From Clostridiales bacterium UBA3259 (GTDB taxonomy: Bacteria > Bacillota_A > Clostridia > Oscillospirales > Oscillospiraceae), in the NCBI GenBank assembly GCA_002362625.1, contig DEUP01000004.1, forward strand, positions 1 through 40,447: 40,447 bases of DNA, given 5' to 3'. This document shows positions 32,727 through 40,447 of this stretch, piece after piece. Within the stretch, counting starts at the first letter, position 1; each line of letters starts with the position of its first letter. The position numbers and the translations under genes are program-made. The notes beneath the pieces are model-generated. The model was not told the origin of the DNA. It saw only the letters and a list, made by a program, of their open reading frames with translations, and did not search any database.

Positions 32727-35018
32727 TTAGTGGATATCCAGCTTCACATTGTCCCCATCCCCATCGGCAAAAATGGAAGAAATAGGGCTTTCAAAGCTGT
32801 CAATGATGGCCTGGGAGATGGGATCCTCCAGCTCCCGCTGAATGGTGCGCCGGAGATTCCGGGCACCATACACAGCGGAGTAGGCTTTCTTCACCAGAAG
32901 CTTCTTAAGTTCTTCGGACCAGGTCAGGCTCAGACCCCGCAGGGCCAGGCTTTCCTTCAGCTCGGTGAGCATAATCTCCGCAATCCCTAAGAAGTGCTCC
33001 TCACTCAAATGGTTAAAGGTGATGATTTCATCCACACGGTTTAAAAACTCCGGCCGCAGGAACTCCCGGAGGGCGCCCATGGTCTTTTCCTTCACCATGT
33101 CGTTCTCCGTCCGGCCAAAGCCCAGGCCCCCTACCCGGCCCTCAGAGCCGGCATTGGAAGTCATGACGATGATGGTGTTCTCGAAGTTCACCACCCGTCC
33201 CTGGGCATCGGTAATCCGGCCGTCGTCCAGCACCTGAAGCAGTACGTTCAGCACATCCGGATGGGCCTTTTCGATCTCGTCAAAGAGAACCACACTGTAG
33301 GGTCTGCGGCGGATTTTCTCTGTCAGCTGCCCGGCCTCGTCATAGCCCACATAGCCCGGAGGGGAACCGATGAGCTTGGAAACCGTGTGCTTTTCCATGT
33401 ATTCCGACATATCCAGCCGGATCAGGCTGTCTACGCTGTCAAACAAATCGCTTGCCAGCTGCTTTACCAGCTCCGTTTTCCCCACGCCAGTGGGGCCGAC
33501 AAAGATAAAGGACACGGGCTTCTTCTTGGGCGAGATACCCACCCGGTTCCGGCGGATGGCCCGGGATACCGCGTCCACCGCCTCGTCCTGACCCACAATA
33601 TGGGCCTTCAGCCGGTCAGGCAAGCCCTTGATCTGCTCGTACTCCTGGGCCTTGATCTTGGAGGCGGGAATCTTCGTCCAAAGCTCAATCACCCGGGCCA
33701 GATTTTCTATGGTCACGGTGGGTTTGGGCTGGGCCTCCAGCGCCTCGATCTTTGGGGCCAGCTGCATCAGCTTGCTGCGCACAATGGCCAGCCTCTCATA
33801 GTTTGGCTCCTCCGTCTGCTCGTTCAGCATCCGCAGCTCCAGCTCATAGTCGTCCCGCTCCTTGCGAAGCTGGGCCAGCTCAGACAGAGCCTTGCACTGC
33901 AAATTCACATCGGAGCAGGCCTCGTCCAGCAGGTCAATGGCCTTATCCGGCAGAAAACGGTCGGTGATGTACCGCTCGGACAGCAGCACGCACTGGTGGG
34001 CAATTTCCGGGGAAATCTCCACGTTGTGGAATTCGGCGTAGGTCTTGGCAATACCCTGCATGATCTGGCTTGCCTCGGCAATGGTCGGCTCCGCCACGGT
34101 GACAGGCTGGAACCGGCGCTCCAGGGCGGCATCCTTTTCAATGTATTTCCGGTACTCGGCAAAGGTGGTTGCGCCAATCACCTGAATTTCCCCTCTGGAC
34201 AGAGCAGGCTTGAGGATATTGGCGGCGTTCATGGAGCCCTCCGCGTCGCCCGCGCCCACCAGATTGTGAACCTCGTCAATCACCAGAATGATGTTGCCGC
34301 ACTCCCTGATCTCTCCAATGAGGCTCTTCATCCGGCTTTCGAACTGGCCCCGGAACTGGGTGCCCGCCACCAGAGCGGTGAGATCCAGCAGGAACACTTC
34401 CTTGTCCCACAGCTTGTAGGGCACCTCTTTGGCGGCGATCCGCTGGGCCAATCCCTCGGCAATGGCGGTCTTGCCAACACCCGGCTCGCCGATGAGGCAG
34501 GGATTGTTCTTCTGGCGGCGGTTCAAAATCTGAATGACCCGCTCCGTCTCCATGTCCCGGCCAATGACCTTGTCAAGCTTTCCCTCCCGAGCACGGCCGG
34601 TTAAGTCCATACAATAGCTATCCAGGAATTTATGCTTTTTGTTCTTCTTTTTGGGCTTTTCCTCCTGGTTTTCTTCCTTTTTAGGCGGACGGGAGGGCTG
34701 AACAGGGGGATTGGAATTGCTGCCAAAGAGCTGGTTCAGCAGTGGGAAGGTGGCGGTCTGGCTGTCGATCTCGTCCTCGTCGTGGTCCTGCTCCTCGTCC
34801 CGCTGCCCAAACATGCTGCTCATTTCGTCACTGAGCATATCCAGGTCGTCCTCAGAAATGCCCATCTGCTTCACCGCCTGGTCAATCTGGGGAATACCCA
34901 AACTCCGGGCGCATTTGAGGCAGTAGCCCTCGTTCATGGTGACGCCGTTTTCGATTTTGGTAATGAATACCACGGCGATATTCTTTTTACATTTGCTGCA
35001 CATTTTTGGCTGCATCAT
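32727..35018 (-). CDS. clpE: ClpE-like ATP-dependent Clp protease ATPase subunit
   Basis: A 763-aa Hsp100 unfoldase. The N-terminal zinc finger (Cys7, Cys10, Cys33, Cys36 in CSKC and CLKC) and the acidic Gln/Asp/Glu-rich linker (about 60-135) are typical of ClpE. The first AAA+ domain has Walker A GEPGVGKT and Walker B VIDEVHNL, and the second GPTGVGKT and [14 protein letters not shown] short coiled middle domain lies between them. A GLGFG loop near residue 655 fits the ClpP-docking position. ATG 35018 was chosen for AGGAG 6 nt upstream; the longer frame has none. A TGTTATACT extended -10 lies upstream (35054-35062). I see no CtsR or CIRCE box. Confidence 0.88.
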   Translation of the reverse strand: MMQPKMCSKCKKNIAVVFITKIENGVTMNEGYCLKCARSLGIPQIDQAVKQMGISEDDLDMLSDEMSSMFGQRDEEQDHDEDEIDSQTATFPLLNQLFGSNSNPPVQPSRPPKKEENQEEKPKKKNKKHKFLDSYCMDLTGRAREGKLDKVIGRDMETERVIQILNRRQKNNPCLIGEPGVGKTAIAEGLAQRIAAKEVPYKLWDKEVFLLDLTALVAGTQFRGQFESRMKSLIGEIRECGNIILVIDEVHNLVGAGDAEGSMNAANILKPALSRGEIQVIGATTFAEYRKYIEKDAALERRFQPVTVAEPTIAEASQIMQGIAKTYAEFHNVEISPEIAHQCVLLSERYITDRFLPDKAIDLLDEACSDVNLQCKALSELAQLRKERDDYELELRMLNEQTEEPNYERLAIVRSKLMQLAPKIEALEAQPKPTVTIENLARVIELWTKIPASKIKAQEYEQIKGLPDRLKAHIVGQDEAVDAVSRAIRRNRVGISPKKKPVSFIFVGPTGVGKTELVKQLASDLFDSVDSLIRLDMSEYMEKHTVSKLIGSPPGYVGYDEAGQLTEKIRRRPYSVVLFDEIEKAHPDVLNVLLQVLDDGRITDAQGRVVNFENTIIVMTSNAGSEGRVGGLGFGRTENDMVKEKTMGALREFLRPEFLNRVDEIITFNHLSEEHFLGIAEIMLTELKESLALRGLSLTWSEELKKLLVKKAYSAVYGARNLRRTIQRELEDPISQAIIDSFESPISSIFADGDGDNVKLDIH

Positions 35019-35053
35019 ACTCACTCCTCTTCCTGGGGTACTCCTTTTTCCGC

Positions 35054-35062
35054 AGTATAACA
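35054..35062 (-). promoter_or_regulatory. Extended -10 promoter of clpE
   Basis: TGTTATACT on the minus strand, 36-44 nt before the start. No clear -35 is seen. Confidence 0.55.
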
Positions 35063-35106
35063 CAGAAAAGAGGAAAAAGGGATAACAAATTATGAACAAA
35101 AGCCGC

Positions 35107-35886
35107 TTAGGGCGTCCAGTCGCTTCCCGCCTCGAATTTCTCGATTCCATCGTCATACCACAGGTGGGTCATGTATAACCCTCCCGCGGGCACTGTAGGC
35201 CCGGCGGCGGTGCGGTTTCCCGATTCCAGAATCGCCCCGATCTCCTCCGGCCGGATCTTCCCTTCCGCGGCGTACACCACCGTTCCCGCCATGGCCCTTG
35301 CCATGTTGTACAAAAACCCGTTGGCGCAGACCCTCAGCCGGATGACCTCCCCCGTCCGCTCCACCGTATAATAGTATACGGTGCGCACAGTAGATTTAAC
35401 ATCCGTTCCCACACTTCGCACGGCGGCAAAATCGTGGGTGCCCACAAACTGGTCAGCCGCGGCCTGCATAACATTCTCGTCCAACTGCCTGGGATAAAAC
35501 CAGGCCCGGTTTACATAAAATGGATCCTTCAGCCGGGAGTTGTAGATCTGATAGGTGTACTCCTTCCGGGCGCAGGAGCCGATAGCGTTGAAGCTCTCGT
35601 GAACCTCCCGGGCCCCCGTCACCACAATGTCACAGGGAAGGTGGGTATTCAAGGCATAGGGCAGCCGCTCCACGGGAATGGTGGAGCTGGTTCGAAAATT
35701 CGCTACATAGCATCGGGCGTGAACCCCGGCGTCGGTACGGCCGCAGCCGGTCACATGCACCGGATGTCCCACCACCATGGCGGCGGCCTTTTCCATGGTT
35801 TCGGCGATGGTGGGAAGGTTCTTCTGCACCTGCCAGCCATGGTAGGCCGTGCCGAGATAGGTCAGCTGTAAGGCAATATTCCGCAT
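35107..35886 (-). CDS. truA: tRNA pseudouridine(38-40) synthase TruA
   Basis: A 259-aa enzyme that makes pseudouridine at positions 38-40 of the tRNA anticodon arm. The catalytic Asp lies in GCGRTDAGVHA. Supporting segments are YLGTAYHGWQ, the LPYALNTHLP motif, the RKEYTYQIYN strand and FLYNMARAMAGTVV. ATG 35886 was chosen because GAGG lies just upstream; it starts 8 nt after ecfT ends. The order ecfA1-ecfA2-ecfT-truA is the conserved Firmicutes arrangement. Confidence 0.95.
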   Translation of the reverse strand: MRNIALQLTYLGTAYHGWQVQKNLPTIAETMEKAAAMVVGHPVHVTGCGRTDAGVHARCYVANFRTSSTIPVERLPYALNTHLPCDIVVTGAREVHESFNAIGSCARKEYTYQIYNSRLKDPFYVNRAWFYPRQLDENVMQAAADQFVGTHDFAAVRSVGTDVKSTVRTVYYYTVERTGEVIRLRVCANGFLYNMARAMAGTVVYAAEGKIRPEEIGAILESGNRTAAGPTVPAGGLYMTHLWYDDGIEKFEAGSDWTP

Positions 35887-35893
35887 GGCGTCC

Positions 35894-36700
35894 TCACAGT
35901 CCCAACAGGCCCAGAACGATAACACTCACCGCCACGACCCCGGTAACGGCAAAGGCCTTCAAATCCTCCCGATGGTAGCGGAGCATTTTCATTTTCGTCC
36001 GGCCCTCGCCGCCCTGGTAGCACCGGCACTCCATAGCCGTAGCCAGCTCGTCCGCCCGGCGGAAGGCGCTGATAAACAGGGGCACCAAAATGGGGATCAG
36101 CGCCTTGGCCCGCTGAATCAGGCTTCCCGTCTCAAAGTCCGCGCCTCTGGCCTTCTGGGCGGACATGATCTTGTCCGTCTCCTCAATGAGGGTGGGAATG
36201 AACCGCAGGGCAATGCACATCATCATGGACAGCTCATGAACAGGCACCCTGATCTTCTTCAGAGGGTTCATCAGGGATTCCAGGCCGTCGGTGAGCGCAA
36301 TGGGCGAGGTGGTATAGGTCAGCAGAAAGGTGGCGGAAATGAGCATGAGGATTCTCGCCATCATCTGCACCGCCCGAAGAATGCCTCCCGTGGAAATAGT
36401 GATAAAGCCCCATTCCACCAGGATTCTGCCCTCGTTGGTAAAGAACAGGTTCAGAATTCCCGTAAAAATCAGGATCATCACCAGAGGCTTTAATCCCCGG
36501 ACGATGGCCTTGGGCGGAATGGTGGAGACCTTTATGGTAAAGGCCAGGATCAGAAACAGTATGCCATAGGTAACCCAGGTTTTTGCCAGAAACAGCACCA
36601 CAATATAGACAATGAGCACAATCAGCTTGGTTCTGGGATCCAAACGGTGGATCACGGATTTCCCGGGAAAATACTGGCCCAAAGTTATGTCTTTCAGCAT
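35894..36700 (-). CDS. ecfT: Energy-coupling factor transporter transmembrane protein EcfT
   Basis: A 268-aa membrane scaffold that links the substrate-binding S component to the two ATPases. About five hydrophobic segments lie in the first 160 residues. The coupling helices carry the ARG motif in QKARGAD; the second reads AMECRCYQGG where most EcfT have AMEARGY. The S component is not encoded nearby, so this is a group II module shared by several vitamin-specific S proteins (known for this organisation). Confidence 0.93.
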   Translation of the reverse strand: MLKDITLGQYFPGKSVIHRLDPRTKLIVLIVYIVVLFLAKTWVTYGILFLILAFTIKVSTIPPKAIVRGLKPLVMILIFTGILNLFFTNEGRILVEWGFITISTGGILRAVQMMARILMLISATFLLTYTTSPIALTDGLESLMNPLKKIRVPVHELSMMMCIALRFIPTLIEETDKIMSAQKARGADFETGSLIQRAKALIPILVPLFISAFRRADELATAMECRCYQGGEGRTKMKMLRYHREDLKAFAVTGVVAVSVIVLGLLGL

Positions 36701-36701
36701 C

Positions 36702-37556
36702 CTACTTCCCTCCCCGAATCCGTTTCAGTTCCGCAACCGCCTGGTCGATGGTATATACGTTTCTCACATCCAGGCCCATTTTCCGCAACGCCATGAATAC
36801 CTGGGTCACCTGGGGAATGCTCAGGCCCATGGCAGTCAGCTCCTCGGGATGGTTGAATACCTCACCCGGAGCGGCGTCCATAGCCAGGTGAGAACCGTTT
36901 AAGACCAGCAGCCGGTCCGTGAGCCTCGCCACGTCCTCCATAGAGTGGGACACCATCATAATGGTGGCGTTTTTTCCCTTGCGGTAAGCCTCGATGTTGC
37001 CGAGGATTTCGGCTCTGCCAATGGGGTCAAGACCGGCGGTAGGCTCATCCAGAATCAGCACCTGCGGCTCCATGGCAATAACGCCCGCAATGGCAACCCG
37101 CCGCTTCTGTCCCCCGGACAGATCGAAGGGAGATACCTCCAATTGCTTCTCCGTCAATCCCACAAACCCGGCGGCCTCCCGCACCCGGCGGTCGATCTCC
37201 TCCTGGGTCAGGCCCATGTTTTTCGGGCCGAAGGCAATGTCCTGGTAGACCGTCTCCTCAAACAGTTGGTATTCCGGGTACTGAAATACCAGGCCCACCC
37301 GGAACCGGGCCTGCCGGGTTTTCTGCTTATCTGTCCAGATGTCCACGCCGTCCAGCAAAACCTGACCCAATGTGGGCTTTAAAAGCCCGTTGAGCTGCTG
37401 CATCAGGGTGGATTTTCCCGAGCCGGTATGGCCGATAATGCCGATAAACTCCCCGGGATAGACAGAAAAGGACACATTTTCCAGCGCCTTATGCTCAAAG
37501 GGCGTTCCAGCGCTGTAAGTATAGGTTACATCTTTTACTTCCAGAATGGGTTTCAA
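36702..37556 (-). CDS. ecfA2: Energy-coupling factor transporter ATPase EcfA2
   Basis: A 284-aa ABC ATPase. Walker A is GHTGSGKST, the Q-loop FQYPEYQLFEETV, signature LSGGQKRR and Walker B LILDEPTAGLDP; the switch His is in VSHSMEDV. It pairs with EcfA1 and EcfT; the stop is 1 nt before the ecfT start. The family assigns the second gene as EcfA2. Confidence 0.95.
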   Translation of the reverse strand: MKPILEVKDVTYTYSAGTPFEHKALENVSFSVYPGEFIGIIGHTGSGKSTLMQQLNGLLKPTLGQVLLDGVDIWTDKQKTRQARFRVGLVFQYPEYQLFEETVYQDIAFGPKNMGLTQEEIDRRVREAAGFVGLTEKQLEVSPFDLSGGQKRRVAIAGVIAMEPQVLILDEPTAGLDPIGRAEILGNIEAYRKGKNATIMMVSHSMEDVARLTDRLLVLNGSHLAMDAAPGEVFNHPEELTAMGLSIPQVTQVFMALRKMGLDVRNVYTIDQAVAELKRIRGGK

Positions 37557-37576
37557 ATTTCATTCCTCCTGGCGCG

Positions 37577-38425
37577 TCACGCCTCTACCGCATTGTAAAG
37601 TGCCTGCGCGCATTGCTCAGGGTCCAAGTGATCCAGCGGAAGGCAGAAGCCCTCCTTGTTTAATTCCCAGCACAGCTCCACCGTCTCAGGTGCGGCCAGC
37701 CCTATATCGTGGAGCAGCTCCACCTGGGAGAAGACCTCCTTTGGGGTGCCGTCGGCGGCGATCCTGCCTCCGTCCATGACCACCACCCGCGCTGCCTTGG
37801 CGGCCTCGTCCATATGGTGGGTAATCAGCACCACGGTGATTCCCTTCTCTTGGTTTAACCGCCCGATGGTATCCATAACCTCCCGGCGGCCTCTGGGATC
37901 CAGCATGGCTGTAGGCTCGTCCAAAACAATGCACTTTGGCTCCATGGCAATCACACCCGCAATGGCGATGCGCTGTTTCTGACCGCCGGACAGAAGATGG
38001 GGGGCGTGCTCCCGATACTCGTACATGCCCACCTGCTTCAGGGCGGTATCCACCCGCTTGCGGATCTCGGGGCTGGCGACCCCCAGGTTTTCCGGGCCGA
38101 AGGCCACGTCCTCCTCCACCACGTTGGCAACGATCTGGTTGTCCGGGTTCTGGAAGACCATGCCCACGTTCCGGCGGACAGCCATGATCCGCTCCTCATT
38201 GGAGGTATCGATGCCGCAGACGAAAACCTTGCCTCCCGTGGGAAGCAGAATGGCGTTGAAATGCTTGGCAAGGGTAGATTTTCCGCAGCCGTTGCAGCCT
38301 AAGACCGCCACGAAGCTCCCCTGCTCTATGGTTAAATCCAGATCCTCGAACACCTTCACCCCAGCCCCGTCGTCCAGACTGGGATAGGTGTAGGCCAGAT
38401 GCTGGGCCGAAATAATCTCACTCAC
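37577..38425 (-). CDS. ecfA1: Energy-coupling factor transporter ATPase EcfA1
   Basis: A 282-aa ABC ATPase. Walker A is GCNGCGKST, the Q-loop FQNPDNQIVANVVEED, signature LLSGGQKQR, Walker B CIVLDEPTAMLDP and switch His ITHHMDEAA. It is the first gene of the ECF module, 12 nt after the methyltransferase stop, so the module may depend partly on that upstream transcript. I see no promoter or riboswitch in the short gap. Confidence 0.95.
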   Translation of the reverse strand: MSEIISAQHLAYTYPSLDDGAGVKVFEDLDLTIEQGSFVAVLGCNGCGKSTLAKHFNAILLPTGGKVFVCGIDTSNEERIMAVRRNVGMVFQNPDNQIVANVVEEDVAFGPENLGVASPEIRKRVDTALKQVGMYEYREHAPHLLSGGQKQRIAIAGVIAMEPKCIVLDEPTAMLDPRGRREVMDTIGRLNQEKGITVVLITHHMDEAAKAARVVVMDGGRIAADGTPKEVFSQVELLHDIGLAAPETVELCWELNKEGFCLPLDHLDPEQCAQALYNAVEA

Positions 38426-38437
38426 GTTTTCTCCTCC

Positions 38438-39304
38438 TCAGGGAGTCCAGCGGCCCGCCGCGCCGCAGGGCAGAATCAGGCCAGAGGATGTTACCGGCAG
38501 ACCCAGTTCTCCCGCGGCGGTGCTTCCGCCGTATTTTTTACCAAATACCACGTCGGAGGCATAGCTCACCGCCGAGGGGGCCAGCCCTGTGGTATAGGAA
38601 TTGATAATGACAAACAAAGGTTCATCGGACAGCACCTTCACCACCTCCTGCAGGAAGGGGTAAAAGCTGGTTTCCATTTTCCAGATTTCCCCGCTGGGGC
38701 CTCTGCCATAGCTGGGAGGGTCCATGATGATGCCGTCATATTTCCGTCCCCGGCGGATTTCCCGCTGAATGAACTTTAAGCAGTCGTCCACCATCCAGTG
38801 GATTTTGGCATCCCCCAAACCGGAGGCCACAGCGTTTTCCTTGGCCCAGGCCACCATACCCTTGGAGGCGTCCACATGGAAGACCTCTGCGCCTCCCGCC
38901 GCCGCGGCCAGGGTCGCCCCACCGGAATAGGCGAACAGGTTCAGCACCCGGACGGGACGACCCGCGGAAGCCACCTTTTCCCGGATAAAGTCCCAGTTGG
39001 CGGCCTGCTCAGGAAAGACACCGGTGTGCTTAAAATTCATGGGCTTGACGTTGAAGGTCAGATAGTCCTTATAGTGGATCTGCCACCGCTCCGGCAGGGT
39101 ATGCTCCGTCCATCGGCCGCCGCCGGTATTGGAGCGGAGATACCGGGCGTCATAGTGCTTCCACTGAGGGGCATTGCGGGGCGTATTCCAGATCACCTGG
39201 GGATCCGGACGCACCAGAATGAACTTGCCCCATCGTTCCAGACGCTCCCCGTCGGCAGCGTCCAAAACCTCATATTCCTTCCATTCATCGGAAATCCAAA
39301 GCAT
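38438..39304 (-). CDS. Class I SAM-dependent methyltransferase (RlmI/RlmK-like)
   Basis: A 288-aa Rossmann methyltransferase. SAM motif I lies in VLNLFAYSGGATLAAAAGG, an acidic ribose contact in VFHVDASKGMVAWAKENA, and the active-site-like DPPSYGRGPSGE follows. The layout resembles the PF10672 family, which includes rRNA m5C/m7G enzymes of the RlmI and RlmK/L types. There is no N-terminal PUA domain, so the substrate is uncertain. GAGGAGG lies before the ATG. It is followed by ecfA1 after 12 nt. Confidence 0.82.
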   Translation of the reverse strand: MLWISDEWKEYEVLDAADGERLERWGKFILVRPDPQVIWNTPRNAPQWKHYDARYLRSNTGGGRWTEHTLPERWQIHYKDYLTFNVKPMNFKHTGVFPEQAANWDFIREKVASAGRPVRVLNLFAYSGGATLAAAAGGAEVFHVDASKGMVAWAKENAVASGLGDAKIHWMVDDCLKFIQREIRRGRKYDGIIMDPPSYGRGPSGEIWKMETSFYPFLQEVVKVLSDEPLFVIINSYTTGLAPSAVSYASDVVFGKKYGGSTAAGELGLPVTSSGLILPCGAAGRWTP

Positions 39305-39408
39305 GGGTTCCTCCTCTTCTTACTTCTCTCCTGCCTGTTTCTTTCGGGTACAATGAAACCTGTTACCCTCTCCGTCACGGCATTGGCGCTAAGCGCGCTT
39401 CCGCGCCC

Positions 39409-40447
39409 TTATCCCCAATATCCGTCGTCTCCCATGTCCGCTCCTCCGCCGTTGCCCATCCAGTCATCACCACCGAAATCGCCGAAATCGCCGAAATCGT
39501 CGTCCTCCACCCAGGAGGAGCTGTGCTCGGTGCAAACCAGATAGGGCGCTTCCTCGCCGTAGTTGGAATTGCCGGAGAAGCCGTACCAATTGCCGTCCGT
39601 ATAATATACATAGCTGTCGTTCAGGTAGCCGTCCACCAGGCCCGTCCCCACGGCGGCTCGGATCTGCTCCACCTCGTCCTGGTTCAGACGTACCAGGGAG
39701 CGGGACACCACGTCGCCGTAGTCATGACAGTAGTAGCCCGCAACACCGCCGCCGGAGGCGCAGTAATCCACCATCACATGCTTGTCGCAGGTTTCCGTAG
39801 GCTCGTCCCCGTTATAGACATTGACGTATACCACTCTCTGAATGCCCCGGACGTCGGATTGACAAGCGCTGGTTGCCAGCTTCCCGGAATCCAGGCAGAT
39901 GGCGACGCTGTGGAAGGCGTTGCCGTTATACAGGGGCTCAGAGCTGAGGCCCTCATGGATGGGCTGCATCACCTTCCGCCACATGATGGCGGCAGGGTTC
40001 GCCGTGCTGACATGAATCTGCTCCGGCTGGTCATAGCCCACCCAGACCGCGGCGGTATAGTGCTTGGTATAGCCGCAGAACCACCGGTCACGGTTGGAAG
40101 AGGTGGTGCCGGTTTTGCCCGCGATCTGCTGACCGCCGAAGACGGCGGCGGCGCCGGTGCCGTAGTTGGCGGCGTTGTACAGGCAGTAGTTCATATAATT
40201 GACGGTCTTTTCGCTGAGGATCTTCCGGGTGTCCTGGGTGTTGTCCACCACCAGATCGCCGTTACTGTTATAGACCTTGGTGAAAAGCCGTGCCTCCCGG
40301 TAGACGCCGTCGTTGGCGAAGGTAGCGTAGGCCGCGGACATCTCCCGCACGGTAGCGCCCACGGTCAGTGCGCCCAGAGCCAGTGGGGCCAGCCCCACAT
40401 CGGATTTCACCTCTCCGTTGGCCGCCTCATAGCTTTCCACCAGATGG
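39409..40447 (-). CDS. Penicillin-binding protein, class A, C-terminal part (partial)
   Basis: At least 345 aa; the 5' end lies beyond the right edge. The transpeptidase KTGTT motif is present (QIAGKTGTTSSN), followed by DRWFCGYTKHYTAAVWVGYD, typical of PBP1a. Upstream are LGALTVGATVREMSAAYATFAN and LYNAANYGTGAAA, the usual segment before that motif. The C-terminal extension after residue 190 is Cys-containing, and the last 40 residues are an Asp/Gly/Phe repeat tail (DFGDFGDFGGDD) encoded by 9-nt tandem repeats near 39476-39503. It ends with TAA at 39411-39409. Confidence 0.85.
   Translation of the reverse strand, partial: HLVESYEAANGEVKSDVGLAPLALGALTVGATVREMSAAYATFANDGVYREARLFTKVYNSNGDLVVDNTQDTRKILSEKTVNYMNYCLYNAANYGTGAAAVFGGQQIAGKTGTTSSNRDRWFCGYTKHYTAAVWVGYDQPEQIHVSTANPAAIMWRKVMQPIHEGLSSEPLYNGNAFHSVAICLDSGKLATSACQSDVRGIQRVVYVNVYNGDEPTETCDKHVMVDYCASGGGVAGYYCHDYGDVVSRSLVRLNQDEVEQIRAAVGTGLVDGYLNDSYVYYTDGNWYGFSGNSNYGEEAPYLVCTEHSSSWVEDDDFGDFGDFGGDDWMGNGGGADMGDDGYWG

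Noticed and set aside
35020..35106. CtsR or CIRCE heat-shock operator before clpE
   Set aside because: Neither the GGTCAAA tandem nor the TTAGCACTC inverted repeat is present by eye.
38426..38437. Riboswitch upstream of the ECF transporter genes
   Set aside because: The gap to the methyltransferase stop is only 12 nt, too short for any riboswitch.
39370..39408. GC-rich inverted repeat after the penicillin-binding protein as a terminator
   Set aside because: Several short GCGC pairings are possible, but no T-run follows on the minus strand.
1..40447. CRISPR array, prophage or intact insertion sequence
   Set aside because: No regularly spaced repeats, no integrase, transposase or phage structural genes seen on either strand.

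Overview
The window looks like an ordinary chromosomal stretch of a Gram-positive anaerobe of class Clostridia, most likely an Oscillospiraceae/Ruminococcaceae-type gut bacterium. This is judged by eye from the gene set (SpoIIIE/FtsK, WhiA, PHP-domain DnaE, RecX, TepA, EcfA1-A2-T followed by TruA, a ClpE-like ATPase), the moderately high G+C with AT-rich promoters, and the strong AGGAGG-type ribosome binding sites. I see no prophage, integrase, CRISPR array or intact insertion sequence.

Layout, left to right. 1-5830 is read on the minus strand: tRNA-Ser(GGA), uridine phosphorylase, the SpoIIIE/FtsK translocase, a divergent UppP-like protein and TepA. A 64-bp palindromic element sits in the divergent gap before a plus-strand pair (YbaK deacylase and a TSCPD protein). 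Next come two convergent cassettes (7054-9209 plus; 10518-13090 minus). Each is an ECF sigma factor whose stop overlaps the start of a large single-pass membrane protein with DxDGDG-type motifs. They flank an iron-dependent alcohol dehydrogenase. 13196-22119 is one long minus-strand gene train: lipoprotein, response regulator, histidine kinase, DUF1385 protein, PrmC, RecA, RecX, RimO, PgsA. Upstream of it lies murB-whiA-dnaE (22174-27455).

27582-30419 holds an LCP cell-wall ligase with a small LCP-stub-like membrane protein, a four-cluster ferredoxin, a Thr-rich lipoprotein and a small membrane protein. 30418-31997 is a third ECF sigma/anti-sigma pair, this one with a zinc-binding ZAS motif. 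32086-32701 holds a ribbon-helix-helix regulator divergent from a decayed SLOG/DUF2493 gene. 32727-38425 is a ClpE-like unfoldase, TruA and the ECF vitamin-transporter module. The right end has an rRNA-type methyltransferase and the C-terminal part of a class A penicillin-binding protein that runs off the window.

The least explained biology is the pair of convergent ECF cassettes. Their membrane proteins share a C-terminal module, and DxDGDG motifs recur in the lipoprotein that heads the two-component/recA operon. All three ECF genes are preceded by recognisable ECF-type promoter motifs, which suggests autoregulated envelope sensing. Everything was read by eye; no database search was run.
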